From contig CBDAQA010000027.1 of assembly GCA_965198865.1 (NCBI GenBank), positions 26,093 through 90,092 on the forward strand: a stretch of DNA of 64,000 bases, in the 5' to 3' direction. Both the position numbers and the translations under genes were made by a program. Shown here piece by piece: positions 16,652 to 25,291 of this stretch; position 1 is the first letter of the stretch, and each line of letters begins with the position of its first letter. The notes beneath the pieces were generated by a model that was not told where the DNA came from, searched no databases, and saw only the letters and a program-made list of their open reading frames with translations. The DNA is from CBDAQA01 sp965198865 (GTDB lineage Bacteria > Planctomycetota > Phycisphaerae > Tepidisphaerales > Tepidisphaeraceae).

Positions 16652-16897
16652 ATGAGCGCGATTCTCACCCCCGGCAACGACCTGCTGATGCGTTCGACCC
16701 CGGCCAAGTCGGCCCCGTCGCCCTTCACGACGTTCGCGGCCGGTCACTTCATCCGCCCGGCCGCCACGGCCCAGCCGGTCGCCCCGACGTTCGCGTTCGG
16801 CCTGTGCGACGTTTACCTCGCCGCCCCGATCGACCTCGACTTCGAGGAGCCCAACGCCGTCACCGACGCCGACCTGGAGATTGTCCAGGCCCTCTGA
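16652..16897 (+). CDS. Small protein of unknown function
   Basis: 81 residues behind a good AAGGAACCTCCC ribosome site. No family recognised. It is Ala/Pro/Thr-rich with an acidic C-terminus (DLDFEEPNAVTDADLEIVQA). There is no signal peptide or membrane segment. Confidence 0.5.
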   Translation: MSAILTPGNDLLMRSTPAKSAPSPFTTFAAGHFIRPAATAQPVAPTFAFGLCDVYLAAPIDLDFEEPNAVTDADLEIVQAL

Positions 16898-17066
16898 CCC
16901 GGACGGTGTCTGCCCCCACCCTCCGCCGGCCCGAAAGGGCTGCGGACGGGTTTACCCGGGACCGTTCCCGGAAGTTGAGAAATGGTTTGCACCTCTGGAG
17001 GGGTGCAGGACCGGCCCGCCTGAGCCGATTCAGGTTTTGTCGGGTCGACTGGAAAACAGGTGCAAA

Positions 17067-17645
17067 ATGTCGAAGACCACTCGTAACGCTGTGTTTGGGC
17101 TCGCCGTGGGTGCCGTCGCTTTGCTCGCCGCCCCCAGGGCGTCGAAGGCGGCCCTGACCGTCGCCTTGGAGCCGGCTCCCGGCGTGAACCTGAGCGCCCT
17201 CACCGTCGGCGAGCAGTTCGAGCTCGACCTGGTCTACAGCAGCGACAACTCCTTCGAACAGGTGACCCGGCAGAACGGCGTCCCGTCGGGCTCGTTCTCC
17301 AACCTGACGATCCTCAGCCAGACCATCGACCCGCACCTGATGGCCGCTGCCAACCACACGACCTCCCCCGACCTGACCGCCCCGGGTGGGTTCGTGGGCG
17401 TCCGAGATGTGGTGGAGGCCACGGCCCCGGGGAGCGGCTCGATCTTCGTCGACTTCGACCTGAACCAGAGCGGCGGCAACTTCGTCGAGACCAACGAGAA
17501 GAGCTCCTACTTCTTCGACACCAACACGCTGAACTTCACGGTCGGCGCGACCGCCGTCCCCGAGCCGGCCTCGGCCGGCATCCTGGGCATGGCCGGCGTC
17601 GGCCTGCTCGGCCGTCGCCGCCGTCGCTCGGCCGCCTCGGCCTGA
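17067..17645 (+). CDS. PEP-CTERM sorting-domain protein
   Basis: 192 residues. An N-terminal signal (about 1-29, ending ASKAA) is followed by a beta-rich body. The C-terminus is a PEP-CTERM signal: VPEPASAGILGMAGVGLLG, then RRRRRSA, i.e. the PEP motif, a hydrophobic span and a basic tail, the substrate of exosortase. It is probably a surface or matrix protein. The exosortase gene is not in this window. A strong terminator follows the stop. Confidence 0.85.
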   Translation: MSKTTRNAVFGLAVGAVALLAAPRASKAALTVALEPAPGVNLSALTVGEQFELDLVYSSDNSFEQVTRQNGVPSGSFSNLTILSQTIDPHLMAAANHTTSPDLTAPGGFVGVRDVVEATAPGSGSIFVDFDLNQSGGNFVETNEKSSYFFDTNTLNFTVGATAVPEPASAGILGMAGVGLLGRRRRRSAASA

Positions 17646-17676
17646 GCACGATCCCGCCCTCGATTCACCCCTCCGG

Positions 17677-17711
17677 CCGCCCGGTGCCCCAACGGCACCG
17701 GGCGGTTTTTT
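17677..17711 (+). terminator. Rho-independent terminator
   Basis: CCGCCCGGTGCC, loop CCAAC, GGCACCGGGCGG, then TTTTTT. A perfect 12-bp GC-rich stem and T-run, 32 bases after the PEP-CTERM gene stop. Confidence 0.92.
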
Positions 17712-17790
17712 CCGTATCCGGACCCACCAACGCGACCCTCCACCCGTCACAGACCTTCAGTCCGTCGCAGTCCCACCCGATGACGCCGGT

Positions 17791-18513
17791 ATGAGCGGAG
17801 CGCACACGGGCGTTGGGCGGATGATGGCGGTCTTGCTGGTGGCGATTGGGGCGATCGCGCTGGCACGCCCGGCGGCCGGCGCGATGACGTTGTCGTCGCT
17901 GACGAACCCCACCGTCCAGACGTTGATCGACCTCGGCAGCAACGGCGCGACGGCCGGCGATGCCCGCTACTACGACTTCAGCTACGCCGCCTCCGCCAAC
18001 GGACCCGCGGCCGACGCGGTGACGGTGCAGTCGGTCGGCACCGCCGACGCCGGCGGCTTACGCTTCGTCGCCAGTTGGCTCTCGAGTGGCGGGTCGGCCA
18101 TCAGCAGCACGATCAGCTACGACGTCGCCTCGCTCGACGGCGACCCGATCAACCGGGTGAACCTGCTGTCGAACGGCACCGCGCCGATCCCCGCCGCCCG
18201 GACGTTCGTGACCACCACGATGTCCACCGCCACGCCGGCCGGGACGGCCGTCGCGCCGATCCTGACGACGTACGACGACGGCCGCACGGCACCGACCGAC
18301 GTCGACTCGGCCACGGCGCCGCTGGCGGTGCCGCAGCCTTTGGTGGCCGTGACCGACACGCTGACCGCCGTGTCCGGGACCGGCGGGCTCGCGACCGCAT
18401 CGTTCGTGCAGAACGGGTTCACGTTCGCCACGACGGCCACCGTGCCGGAACCGGCCGCGGGGCTCGTCATCGTGGTGGGCGCGCTCGCGGGCCGCCGCGT
18501 CAGACGCAAGTAA
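17791..18513 (+). CDS. PEP-CTERM sorting-domain protein, second copy
   Basis: 240 residues. A signal segment (MMAVLLVAIGAIALARPA) precedes a Ser/Thr/Ala-rich beta body. It ends TVPEPAAGLVIVVGALAGRR plus a short basic tail, a PEP-CTERM signal. ATG codons at 17821 or 17824 are alternative starts closer to the signal peptide. Little similarity to the preceding PEP-CTERM body is visible, so the two share only the sorting signal. Confidence 0.75.
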   Translation: MSGAHTGVGRMMAVLLVAIGAIALARPAAGAMTLSSLTNPTVQTLIDLGSNGATAGDARYYDFSYAASANGPAADAVTVQSVGTADAGGLRFVASWLSSGGSAISSTISYDVASLDGDPINRVNLLSNGTAPIPAARTFVTTTMSTATPAGTAVAPILTTYDDGRTAPTDVDSATAPLAVPQPLVAVTDTLTAVSGTGGLATASFVQNGFTFATTATVPEPAAGLVIVVGALAGRRVRRK

Positions 18514-18562
18514 ACCGACCCGGTCGACCGACGATTGGGATAGGTCGCACGGGGACCTCCCC

Positions 18563-18599
18563 AGGAGCCGCGCACGGAGTAGCTCCGTGCGCGGCTCCT
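18563..18599 (+). repeat. Perfect 17-bp hairpin (AGGAGCCGCGCACG family)
   Basis: AGGAGCCGCGCACGGAG, loop TAG, and its exact complement, followed by only two or three Ts. The arm matches the outer arm of 4749-4838. It may terminate the PEP-CTERM gene 50 bases upstream. Confidence 0.8.
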
Positions 18600-18779
18600 T
18601 TCAGCGACAGGACGTCCACAAGCGATCGCCCTGGCCGACGATTGGTTTGGCCGTCGCGCCGCCTTGTGATTGGTCGCCCGCCGTCCTATAACGCGGGTCC
18701 AGCCCGCAAGCCCCCGGCCCCCGCATGGGGGCCGATTGTTTTCCACGGTCGTGCCCCTGCTGAAAGCGACGGAACGCGT

Positions 18780-21266
18780 ATGCCTCGTGACATCCCGGTC
18801 GGCAATGGACAGCTGCTGGTCACGTTCGACAACCGCTACCAGCTCCGCGACCTCTACTTCCCGCACGTCGGCCAGGAGAACCACGCCGGCGCCGGCCCGT
18901 GCCGGTTCGGCGTCTACACCGACGTGCCCGACAACAGCGGCCGGGGGCAGCTGGCGTGGACCAACGACGCAGGCTGGGCCATCCGCCAGCGCTACCTGCG
19001 TGACACGCTCACGACCAGCGTCAGCCTGGAGCACCACGCGCTGCAGCTGGTGCTCTACTGCAACGACACGGTCGACTTCCACCGCAACATCCACGTCCGC
19101 AAGATCAAGGTGAAGAACCTGGCGCACCACGAGCGCACGGTGAAGATCTACCACCACCAGGACTTCAACATGTACGGGACGAAGATCGGCGACACCGCCT
19201 ACTTCGACCCGGAGCTGCGCAGCCTGGTCCACTACCGCAACAGGCGGTACCTGATGGTCACCTTCTTCAGCAGCGGCGAGCAACGGCTGGACGAGTACGC
19301 CTGCGGCACCAGCGGGTTCGGCGGGGCCGAGGGCACCTGGCGCGACGCCGAGGACGGGCACCTCCAGGGCAACGCGATCGCCCAGGGCGCGGTCGACAGC
19401 ACGGCCGGCACGCACGTCGACCTCGCCGCCGAGGGGGAGCGCACCGTCTACATGGTGATCGTGGCCGGCCACAGCCGCGACGAGCTGCTGGAGATGCACA
19501 AGTGGATCACCAAGCACACGCCGCAGGGCGTGATCGACCGCACCAGCAGCTACTGGCGGCTGTGGCTGGCGGGCACGAACATCAACTTCGGCAACCTGCC
19601 GCCGAAGGTGGTCGACCTGTTCAAGCGCAGCCTGCTGGTCGTCCGCACGCAGATCGACAACGGCGGGGCGATCATCGCAGCGAACGATACGGACATCATG
19701 CAGTTCGCGCGGGACACCTATAGTTACGTCTGGCCGCGCGACGGTGCGCTGGTGGCCGATTCTCTAGACTTGGCCGGTTTCCCCGACATCGCCCGCTGGT
19801 TCTATAGTTTCTGCTCCAAGGTGATCCACCCCGACGGTTACTTCTATCACAAGTACAACCCCGACGGTTCGCCGGCCAGCAGCTGGCACCCGTGGGTCAT
19901 CCGCAACAAGCAGGCGATGCCGATCCAGGAGGACGAGACGGCCCTGGTCGTCTGGGCGATGTGGCGGCACTACTACCGCTACCGCGACATCGAGTTCGTC
20001 CGCCCGCTGTGGGTCGACGTCGTGCAGAAGGCGGCCGACTTCATGTGCCGCTACCGCGACCCGCGCACCGGGCTGCCGCTGCCCAGTTACGATCTATGGG
20101 AAGAGCGCTGGGGCATCCACGCGTTCACGGTGGCGACCGTCTACGGCGGGCTCAAGGCCGCTCGCAACTTCGCCGTTTGCTTCGGCGATCGCGAGAAGGC
20201 GGAGCGGTACAACAAGGCGGCCGAGGAGGTCAGGGCCGGGGCGGCGAAGTACATGTGGTCGGAGAAGCTGAACCGCTTCGTGCGACGGCTCGTGCCCAAG
20301 GACGTGCCGACCCCGCCCGATGACGACACCTACGTGGAGACGGCCGAGCTGAAGGTGGGCGAGGCGAAGCTGGAGGACGTGTACGACGTCGACGAGGTGC
20401 TCGACGCCAGCCTGTACGCGATCTTCAAGTTCCACCTGTTCGAGGTGAACGACCCCCGCGTCGAGTCGACCATGCGGGCCGTCGAGGAGAAACTATGGGT
20501 GAAGACCCGCGTGGGCGGCGTGGCCCGGTACGAGAACGACTACTACCACCGGGTGAGCAACGACATCGCCGCCGTGCCGGGCAACCCGTGGTTCATCTGC
20601 ACGATGTGGCTGGCCGACTACTACATCAGCCGCGCCCAGACGTCCGCCGAGCTGAAGCTGGCGCTGCCGATCCTGGAGTGGACCGCCGGCCACGCGCTGG
20701 AGAGCGGCGTGCTGGCCGAGCAGGTGAACCCCTACACCAACGACCCGATCAGCGTCAGCCCGCTCACCTGGAGCCACGCGACGGTGGTCAGCACCAGCAT
20801 CAAGTACCTGGAGAAGCTCGAACAACTACAGTTGTGCGACAGCTGCAACCAGCCCGTGTTCCGCATGCGTCGCACCGGCCCGGTCGAGGTGAAGAGCCAG
20901 GCCACGTTTGACCGGTTGGAAGCCGAGTTCGAGCTGGCCGGCGGCCGGGAGATGGCCAGCGCGATCGGCAAGTTCACCCAGGTCGACCCCAAGACCGGCG
21001 GCACGGTGCGGGCGACGCTGGCCATCGACATCCGCGACTGCATCGGCTGCGACGTCTGCGTCGCCCACTGCGACAAGGGCGTGCTCAAGATGGTCGACGG
21101 CAAGGCCCTGATCGACCTGCGCCACCTGAACAAGTGCGACCTGAACGGCGAGTGCGTCGAGGTCTGCCCCACGGACGTGGTGACGATCCTGACCACGCCG
21201 GTGGAGGAGGAACCCGCCCTGGTGGCGAGCGGGCCGGCGGTGGGGATGATGGTGAACGGGAAGTGA
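18780..21266 (+). CDS. GH15-type glucoamylase-like protein with C-terminal ferredoxin domain
   Basis: 828 residues. The N-terminal beta-sandwich (to about 270) starts DIPVGNGQLLVTFDNRYQLR and leads to an (alpha/alpha)6 catalytic domain. Its sites are VWPRDGALVADSLDLAGF (about 317), DLWEERWGIHAF (acid Glu, about 440) and GVLAEQVNPYT (base Glu, about 646), as in bacterial/archaeal GH15 glucoamylases. After a CDSCNQPVF zinc-ribbon-like knuckle, a ferredoxin segment follows (about 753-800): CIGCDVCVAHC and, 26 residues on, KCDLNGECVEVCPTDVV. No signal peptide is present, so it is cytoplasmic. Joining a glucosidase to an iron-sulfur domain is unusual; the redox role is unknown. Confidence 0.88.
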   Translation: MPRDIPVGNGQLLVTFDNRYQLRDLYFPHVGQENHAGAGPCRFGVYTDVPDNSGRGQLAWTNDAGWAIRQRYLRDTLTTSVSLEHHALQLVLYCNDTVDFHRNIHVRKIKVKNLAHHERTVKIYHHQDFNMYGTKIGDTAYFDPELRSLVHYRNRRYLMVTFFSSGEQRLDEYACGTSGFGGAEGTWRDAEDGHLQGNAIAQGAVDSTAGTHVDLAAEGERTVYMVIVAGHSRDELLEMHKWITKHTPQGVIDRTSSYWRLWLAGTNINFGNLPPKVVDLFKRSLLVVRTQIDNGGAIIAANDTDIMQFARDTYSYVWPRDGALVADSLDLAGFPDIARWFYSFCSKVIHPDGYFYHKYNPDGSPASSWHPWVIRNKQAMPIQEDETALVVWAMWRHYYRYRDIEFVRPLWVDVVQKAADFMCRYRDPRTGLPLPSYDLWEERWGIHAFTVATVYGGLKAARNFAVCFGDREKAERYNKAAEEVRAGAAKYMWSEKLNRFVRRLVPKDVPTPPDDDTYVETAELKVGEAKLEDVYDVDEVLDASLYAIFKFHLFEVNDPRVESTMRAVEEKLWVKTRVGGVARYENDYYHRVSNDIAAVPGNPWFICTMWLADYYISRAQTSAELKLALPILEWTAGHALESGVLAEQVNPYTNDPISVSPLTWSHATVVSTSIKYLEKLEQLQLCDSCNQPVFRMRRTGPVEVKSQATFDRLEAEFELAGGREMASAIGKFTQVDPKTGGTVRATLAIDIRDCIGCDVCVAHCDKGVLKMVDGKALIDLRHLNKCDLNGECVEVCPTDVVTILTTPVEEEPALVASGPAVGMMVNGK

Positions 21267-21331
21267 TGGGCGGTCGGTGTTTCTTCACCCGCGCCGGTGG
21301 CACGGACCGCCAGGTCGGAATATTGTTGCAC

Positions 21332-21420
21332 GCAAGCCGGGTCTGAGGGTACGCCCGAAGGCCCGGATTCCCCTGACCGTCGGATCCGGGCCTTCGGGCG
21401 TACCCTCAGACCCGGCTTGC
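21332..21420 (+). repeat. Perfect palindrome with 37-bp arms (GTCTGAGGGTACGCC family)
   Basis: The left arm begins GCAAGCCGGGTCTGAGGGTA and the right arm (21384-21420) is its exact complement around a 15-base centre. It ends 12 bases before a Y1-transposase-like gene. A half copy, CCTGAGGGTACCGCCGAAGA, lies in that gene's 3' end (from 22038), and a diverged full copy is at 59037-59100. Confidence 0.9.
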
Positions 21421-21432
21421 GAGGACCTTTCC

Positions 21433-22071
21433 GTGGCCCAAAAGTTACGCTGGCGTCACATCGTCATCGGCACTCTCCGGTCGTGGCTGCACGGCGACGA
21501 GCGTGGGTTTCGCAGCCGGCGTCACCGCGTCCACTCGTCGGGCGACGACAATGATCCGCCGCCGCCCGGTGAGCACGCGGGGCTGCACCGTTACCACGCG
21601 GACGGAGCGGGCGACCCGGTTGATCTGCACCTCGACGTCCGCGTCATCATCTGCGAGGCGTTCGTCCGCTAGTGGCAAGCGATGGGCTATCGCATCATCG
21701 TATGCTCGGTCGGCAAGCGACACCTGCACGCGGTCGTCGAGGGGCCGGATGCATATGCCGCGTTCATCAGGGAGGTCGGCCGGGCCAAGCAGGCGGCCAG
21801 CCACGCGGCGCGGCACCTCCTCCCTGGTGCGCTGTGGGCCGCCAACGGCGGGTTCAAGCCGATCCGCGGTCGGGGTCACTTCCGCAACTCCTACAAGTAC
21901 GTCCGCACGCGGCAGGAGGCTGGCACGGTCGCCTGGTCCTACCGCCCCGATGAGAACTGGATCGACAACGACCTGATCGGCGCGGTAATCATGTGCGGCA
22001 AGCGCGAACCCGGGATGCGCCTGTTCCGCAAGCCGGTGCCTGAGGGTACCGCCGAAGACCCGGGTCACTAG
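21433..22071 (+). pseudogene. REP-associated Y1 transposase-like gene with internal TAG
   Basis: One continuous frame of about 212 codons beginning (GTG)AQKLRWRHIVIGTLRSW, interrupted by a single TAG at 21670-21672 between CEAFVR and WQAMGYRIIVC. It carries the HUH pair in GKRHLHAVVE and a candidate nucleophile Tyr in FRNSYKYVRTRQ, consistent with single-stranded-DNA Y1 transposases (RAYT/IS200-like) that move palindromes. A 37-bp-arm palindrome precedes it and a half copy lies in its own 3' end. The stop codon CTAG is shared with the convergent hydrolase gene. It may be a recent pseudogene, an amber-readthrough gene, or two peptides. Confidence 0.7.
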
Positions 22072-23735
22072 CGCGCGTTCGCCGCCGCCGGCGGCGTCGG
22101 GCGGACCTGCCGCGCCACCCACCCCAGCAACGCCGGGTCCGCGTATGCCGGCAATTCGCCCAGCGACGTCATCCCCTTCGGCAGCGGCGTCACCGCCCAG
22201 TCACGTCCAGCGGCCAGCTTCGCCACCCGGCCCGCCGACGCCGCGTCGCCCGCGATCGTGTAGGCCCGGCCGGGCACCGTGCGCGCCACGGCCGCCAGCT
22301 GCTCGTCCGCGACGGGCATTGGGATGTTCGTCTCGATCGGCACCGCGGCCGCGAAGCGGTCGGGCGCCTCGGCCACCAGTCTCCACGCCCCGTTCGCGCC
22401 GGCGTCCACGCCGGTCACCGTCACCCGGTCGCGGTCGATGCCCATGCCGCCGTCGGCCAGGTGGTCCAGCAACCCCAGGATGGTGGCCGTCATGCCGGGC
22501 GTCTGCCAGTCGCACTTGACCGGCATGTGGGGGCTGACGATCACGAACGGGAAGCGGTCCTGCAGCGTGGGGTCCCGCTCCAGCGCCAGGTCGGGGCCGT
22601 GCATGCAGAGGTCGTCGTAGATCGGGCCGACCGTGTCGGCCTCGCGCAGGAACAGCATCGTCGGGTAACGCTTGCCCGGCTCGTAGCCCTTGGGCAGGTA
22701 GACGACGTAGTCCATGAAGTACGGCTGGTCGCCCACCTTCGTCGGCCAGGTGCCGAAGTGGTGACCCGGCACCGTGGGCACCGGCGTGTCGACCGGCGGC
22801 GGGGGGGCGGCGGCCAGCTGCCCGCGCGCCGCCGGGCTCGGGCGGCGTTGGGTCAGCAGCCACTCGTAGAAGTCGGGGTCCTGGTACGTCGGCCAGAACG
22901 CGTCGTGGCCGTTGCCGATCAGGTAGCTGAACCGCCGGGCCACCGGTGCCCCGGCCAGGGCGGCGTCCATCGCGCGGTTGGCGTCGACGAACTTGCCCTC
23001 GTCGTTCAGCCCCACCGACGCCCACACCGGCACCGTCCGCAGCAGCGCGCCGGCCCGCTCCGGCTGCCAGCCGAGCCCGTTCATCGGGGCCAGCGCGGCG
23101 AACCGGTCCGGCGTCGCCTGCCCCAGGCACCACGTACCCAGCGCCCCCATGCTCAGCCCCGTGACGTACACCCGGTCCGGGTCGACCCGCGCCCGGCGGA
23201 GCGTGCCGTCGATCAGGACCGACACCGCCCTGGTCATGTAGTCCATGTCCCACCGCTGCCCCCGCGGCGGGCACTGCGGCGCCAGCACCACGAACGGGAA
23301 GCTCGCGGCGAACACCGGGTTCCCCGTGCCCGCCTTCAGCAGCGACGGCGGGCCCCACGCGTACACCCCGGCCAGGTCGGAGCCCGCCTCGCCCGACCCG
23401 TGCAAGAACACCAGCATCGGGTGGCGCTTCGCCGGCCCGTCCAACTCGTACCGGGGCGGCAGGTGCAGCAGGTAGGTCATCTCGACCCCCTTGCCGTTCA
23501 CGTGCGTCTTGAACTTCAGCTTGTGGTCGCCAGGCGCGGTGGGCAGGGGCTGGTCGTGGCCGATCTCGTCGATCGGCTCGGGGGCCGGGCGGGTGGCGGG
23601 GGCGACCGTGGCGAACGACGGGGCGGGATCGGACGGGTCGGCCCGCGCGAGGGCGGCCCCGCCGGCGGCGACGGCCACCAGCAGGCCGGCGGTCGCCCGC
23701 CACCCGCCATTGTGCAACCGTCCACGCCAAGGCAT
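22068..23735 (-). CDS. Exported tandem alpha/beta-hydrolase (esterase-like)
   Basis: 555 residues with an N-terminal export signal (about residues 10-35). There are two hydrolase domains. The first has LVFLHGSGEAG, the nucleophile elbow TGLSMGALGTW (Ser near residue 198), an Asp in VGLNDEG and a His in GNGHDAFW, the pattern of phospholipase/carboxylesterase or PHB-depolymerase-like enzymes. In the second the elbow is TGVDAGANGAW, so the Ser is Asp and that half is probably inactive. The start chosen (MPWRGRLHNGG) fits the signal; the frame is open further upstream. It is secreted or periplasmic with unknown substrate. Confidence 0.75.
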   Translation of the reverse strand: MPWRGRLHNGGWRATAGLLVAVAAGGAALARADPSDPAPSFATVAPATRPAPEPIDEIGHDQPLPTAPGDHKLKFKTHVNGKGVEMTYLLHLPPRYELDGPAKRHPMLVFLHGSGEAGSDLAGVYAWGPPSLLKAGTGNPVFAASFPFVVLAPQCPPRGQRWDMDYMTRAVSVLIDGTLRRARVDPDRVYVTGLSMGALGTWCLGQATPDRFAALAPMNGLGWQPERAGALLRTVPVWASVGLNDEGKFVDANRAMDAALAGAPVARRFSYLIGNGHDAFWPTYQDPDFYEWLLTQRRPSPAARGQLAAAPPPPVDTPVPTVPGHHFGTWPTKVGDQPYFMDYVVYLPKGYEPGKRYPTMLFLREADTVGPIYDDLCMHGPDLALERDPTLQDRFPFVIVSPHMPVKCDWQTPGMTATILGLLDHLADGGMGIDRDRVTVTGVDAGANGAWRLVAEAPDRFAAAVPIETNIPMPVADEQLAAVARTVPGRAYTIAGDAASAGRVAKLAAGRDWAVTPLPKGMTSLGELPAYADPALLGWVARQVRPTPPAAANAR

Positions 23736-23827
23736 GCCGACCGCTCCCTGTTGTGCTCCCGGACACGCCCCCGGCCCACCACTGTTAGCCGGCGCGGGGG
23801 CGGATTCTAGACCCGGACGCTGGGCCG

Positions 23828-25114
23828 TCACCCAGTGATTCGGCGTACGACAGGGATTCGCATCAGGACGATCGTCGCCACCAGGGCTGGCACGTACACC
23901 AACAGGGCGGTCCCGGGGATGCCCAGCCCTACCCCCCACGTGCCGTGCTGCCACCCCTCCCAGGCGGCCGTGATGCCGTGCTCCAGCAACGGATTACCGT
24001 TCCAGCTGAGCGGTTTCAGGCCGGCCCACCACAGCTCGCGGAACAGGGGGTGGATCAGGTACAGCCCAAGGGTGGTGTTGGCCCAGAACCGGATGATCGA
24101 CCGCCCGACCTTCCCGTGCGGCCAAGGGTTGCGGAACAGGCTCACCAGCACGACCCAGGCGCACACGCCCATCACCACGCGCGGCGGGCTGACGAAGTCG
24201 TACAGCATCATCTCCGGCGACGGCGGCCCGTAAATGTTTTCGTGTCCGCCGGGAAACCACTTCACGAAAAGGCCGGTGCCCAACGCCACCGTGGCGACCG
24301 ACCCGGCCAGCCCGACCCACGCTGCCGCCAGCATCTTCCACGATCGCACCCCTTCCCGCAGCAGGTACCCCAGCAGGTAATACCCCAGGAATGGCACGAA
24401 GCGGGCGAACATGCTGAGGCTCGTCTCGGTGACGTTGTTGGCCACGGTGTCGGCCGCGCTCAGGACCAGCATCAGCACGACCGCCCAGCCCAGCATTGGC
24501 CGGGAGACGTGCCGGACCACCTCGCGCAGCACCGGCGTGAAGGCGTATAGCCCGGCGATCCGGAAGATGAAGTGCATGTGCATGTACGGCTGGCCCACCA
24601 GCAGGTTGAGCCACGCCTGCCGGGGCTTGTGCCCGACCAGGTACACGAGCCACTCCCACGCCGAGTGCTGCGACCACAGGTAGGTGTGCGCGAACTGCCC
24701 ATCCGGCCCGACCACCTCGAACGCCGGGTCCGCCGGGCTGGCCCGCCAGCCCGTGTAGTAGACGTCCAGCCACATGAAGAAGGCCGACCAGAACACCAGC
24801 GGCACCCCCAGCCGCGCCAGCCGTTTGCGGTAGAACACGCCCGGCGGTTCCCCCCGCGCCGGGTCGAGCAGGAGCGACCCGCTCAACATGATGTAGACCG
24901 GCACCGCCCAGCGGGTGGCCGCATCCCACCAGTTGCAGACCCACCAGTCGTGCGACAGCGGCCTGCTGGCGTACAGCGTCATGTCCGACACGTGCCCGAC
25001 CACCACCGCCACGGTGCCGAGGATGCGCACGTGATCGCCGTAGTGCATCCACCGCGGCTTGGCCGGCGTCTCGGTCAGGGCCGGCGATGGCAGTTCGGCA
25101 ACGGTCACGTCCAC
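23828..25114 (-). CDS. Acyltransferase-3 family membrane protein
   Basis: 428 residues with about ten membrane spans. MHYGDHVRILGTVAVVVGHV places the family Arg and His in the first span, PVYIMLSGSLLLD follows, and NTTLGLYLIHPLF is the conserved late helix. These are marks of AT3 acyltransferases that acetylate or succinylate sugars at the inner membrane. The acceptor is unknown. It is transcribed in the same direction as the hydrolase, with a 92-base gap. Confidence 0.85.
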   Translation of the reverse strand: MDVTVAELPSPALTETPAKPRWMHYGDHVRILGTVAVVVGHVSDMTLYASRPLSHDWWVCNWWDAATRWAVPVYIMLSGSLLLDPARGEPPGVFYRKRLARLGVPLVFWSAFFMWLDVYYTGWRASPADPAFEVVGPDGQFAHTYLWSQHSAWEWLVYLVGHKPRQAWLNLLVGQPYMHMHFIFRIAGLYAFTPVLREVVRHVSRPMLGWAVVLMLVLSAADTVANNVTETSLSMFARFVPFLGYYLLGYLLREGVRSWKMLAAAWVGLAGSVATVALGTGLFVKWFPGGHENIYGPPSPEMMLYDFVSPPRVVMGVCAWVVLVSLFRNPWPHGKVGRSIIRFWANTTLGLYLIHPLFRELWWAGLKPLSWNGNPLLEHGITAAWEGWQHGTWGVGLGIPGTALLVYVPALVATIVLMRIPVVRRITG

Positions 25115-25213
25115 GGCTCCTGCACGGTGCCCCTCCGGCCGACATTATCGGATCCGACGGCCGCCGTTGACGATACCGCCGAACGGGGGATCGACAAGCG
25201 TGGCGATCAGACC

Positions 25214-25283
25214 ATCGCAGCCGCGCGAGATCATCCCGCGTTTCACCGTGCGGACCCGCGGGCTGAAGCGCCGCGGCTGCGAT
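25214..25283 (+). repeat. Inverted repeat upstream of the acyltransferase
   Basis: ATCGCAGCCGCG and CGCGGCTGCGAT pair exactly, with an inner CCCGCG/CGCGGG stem. It lies in the gap before the S1/P1-like gene end (both neighbours are on the minus strand). Confidence 0.6.
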
Positions 25284-25291
25284 CTGCGGGA

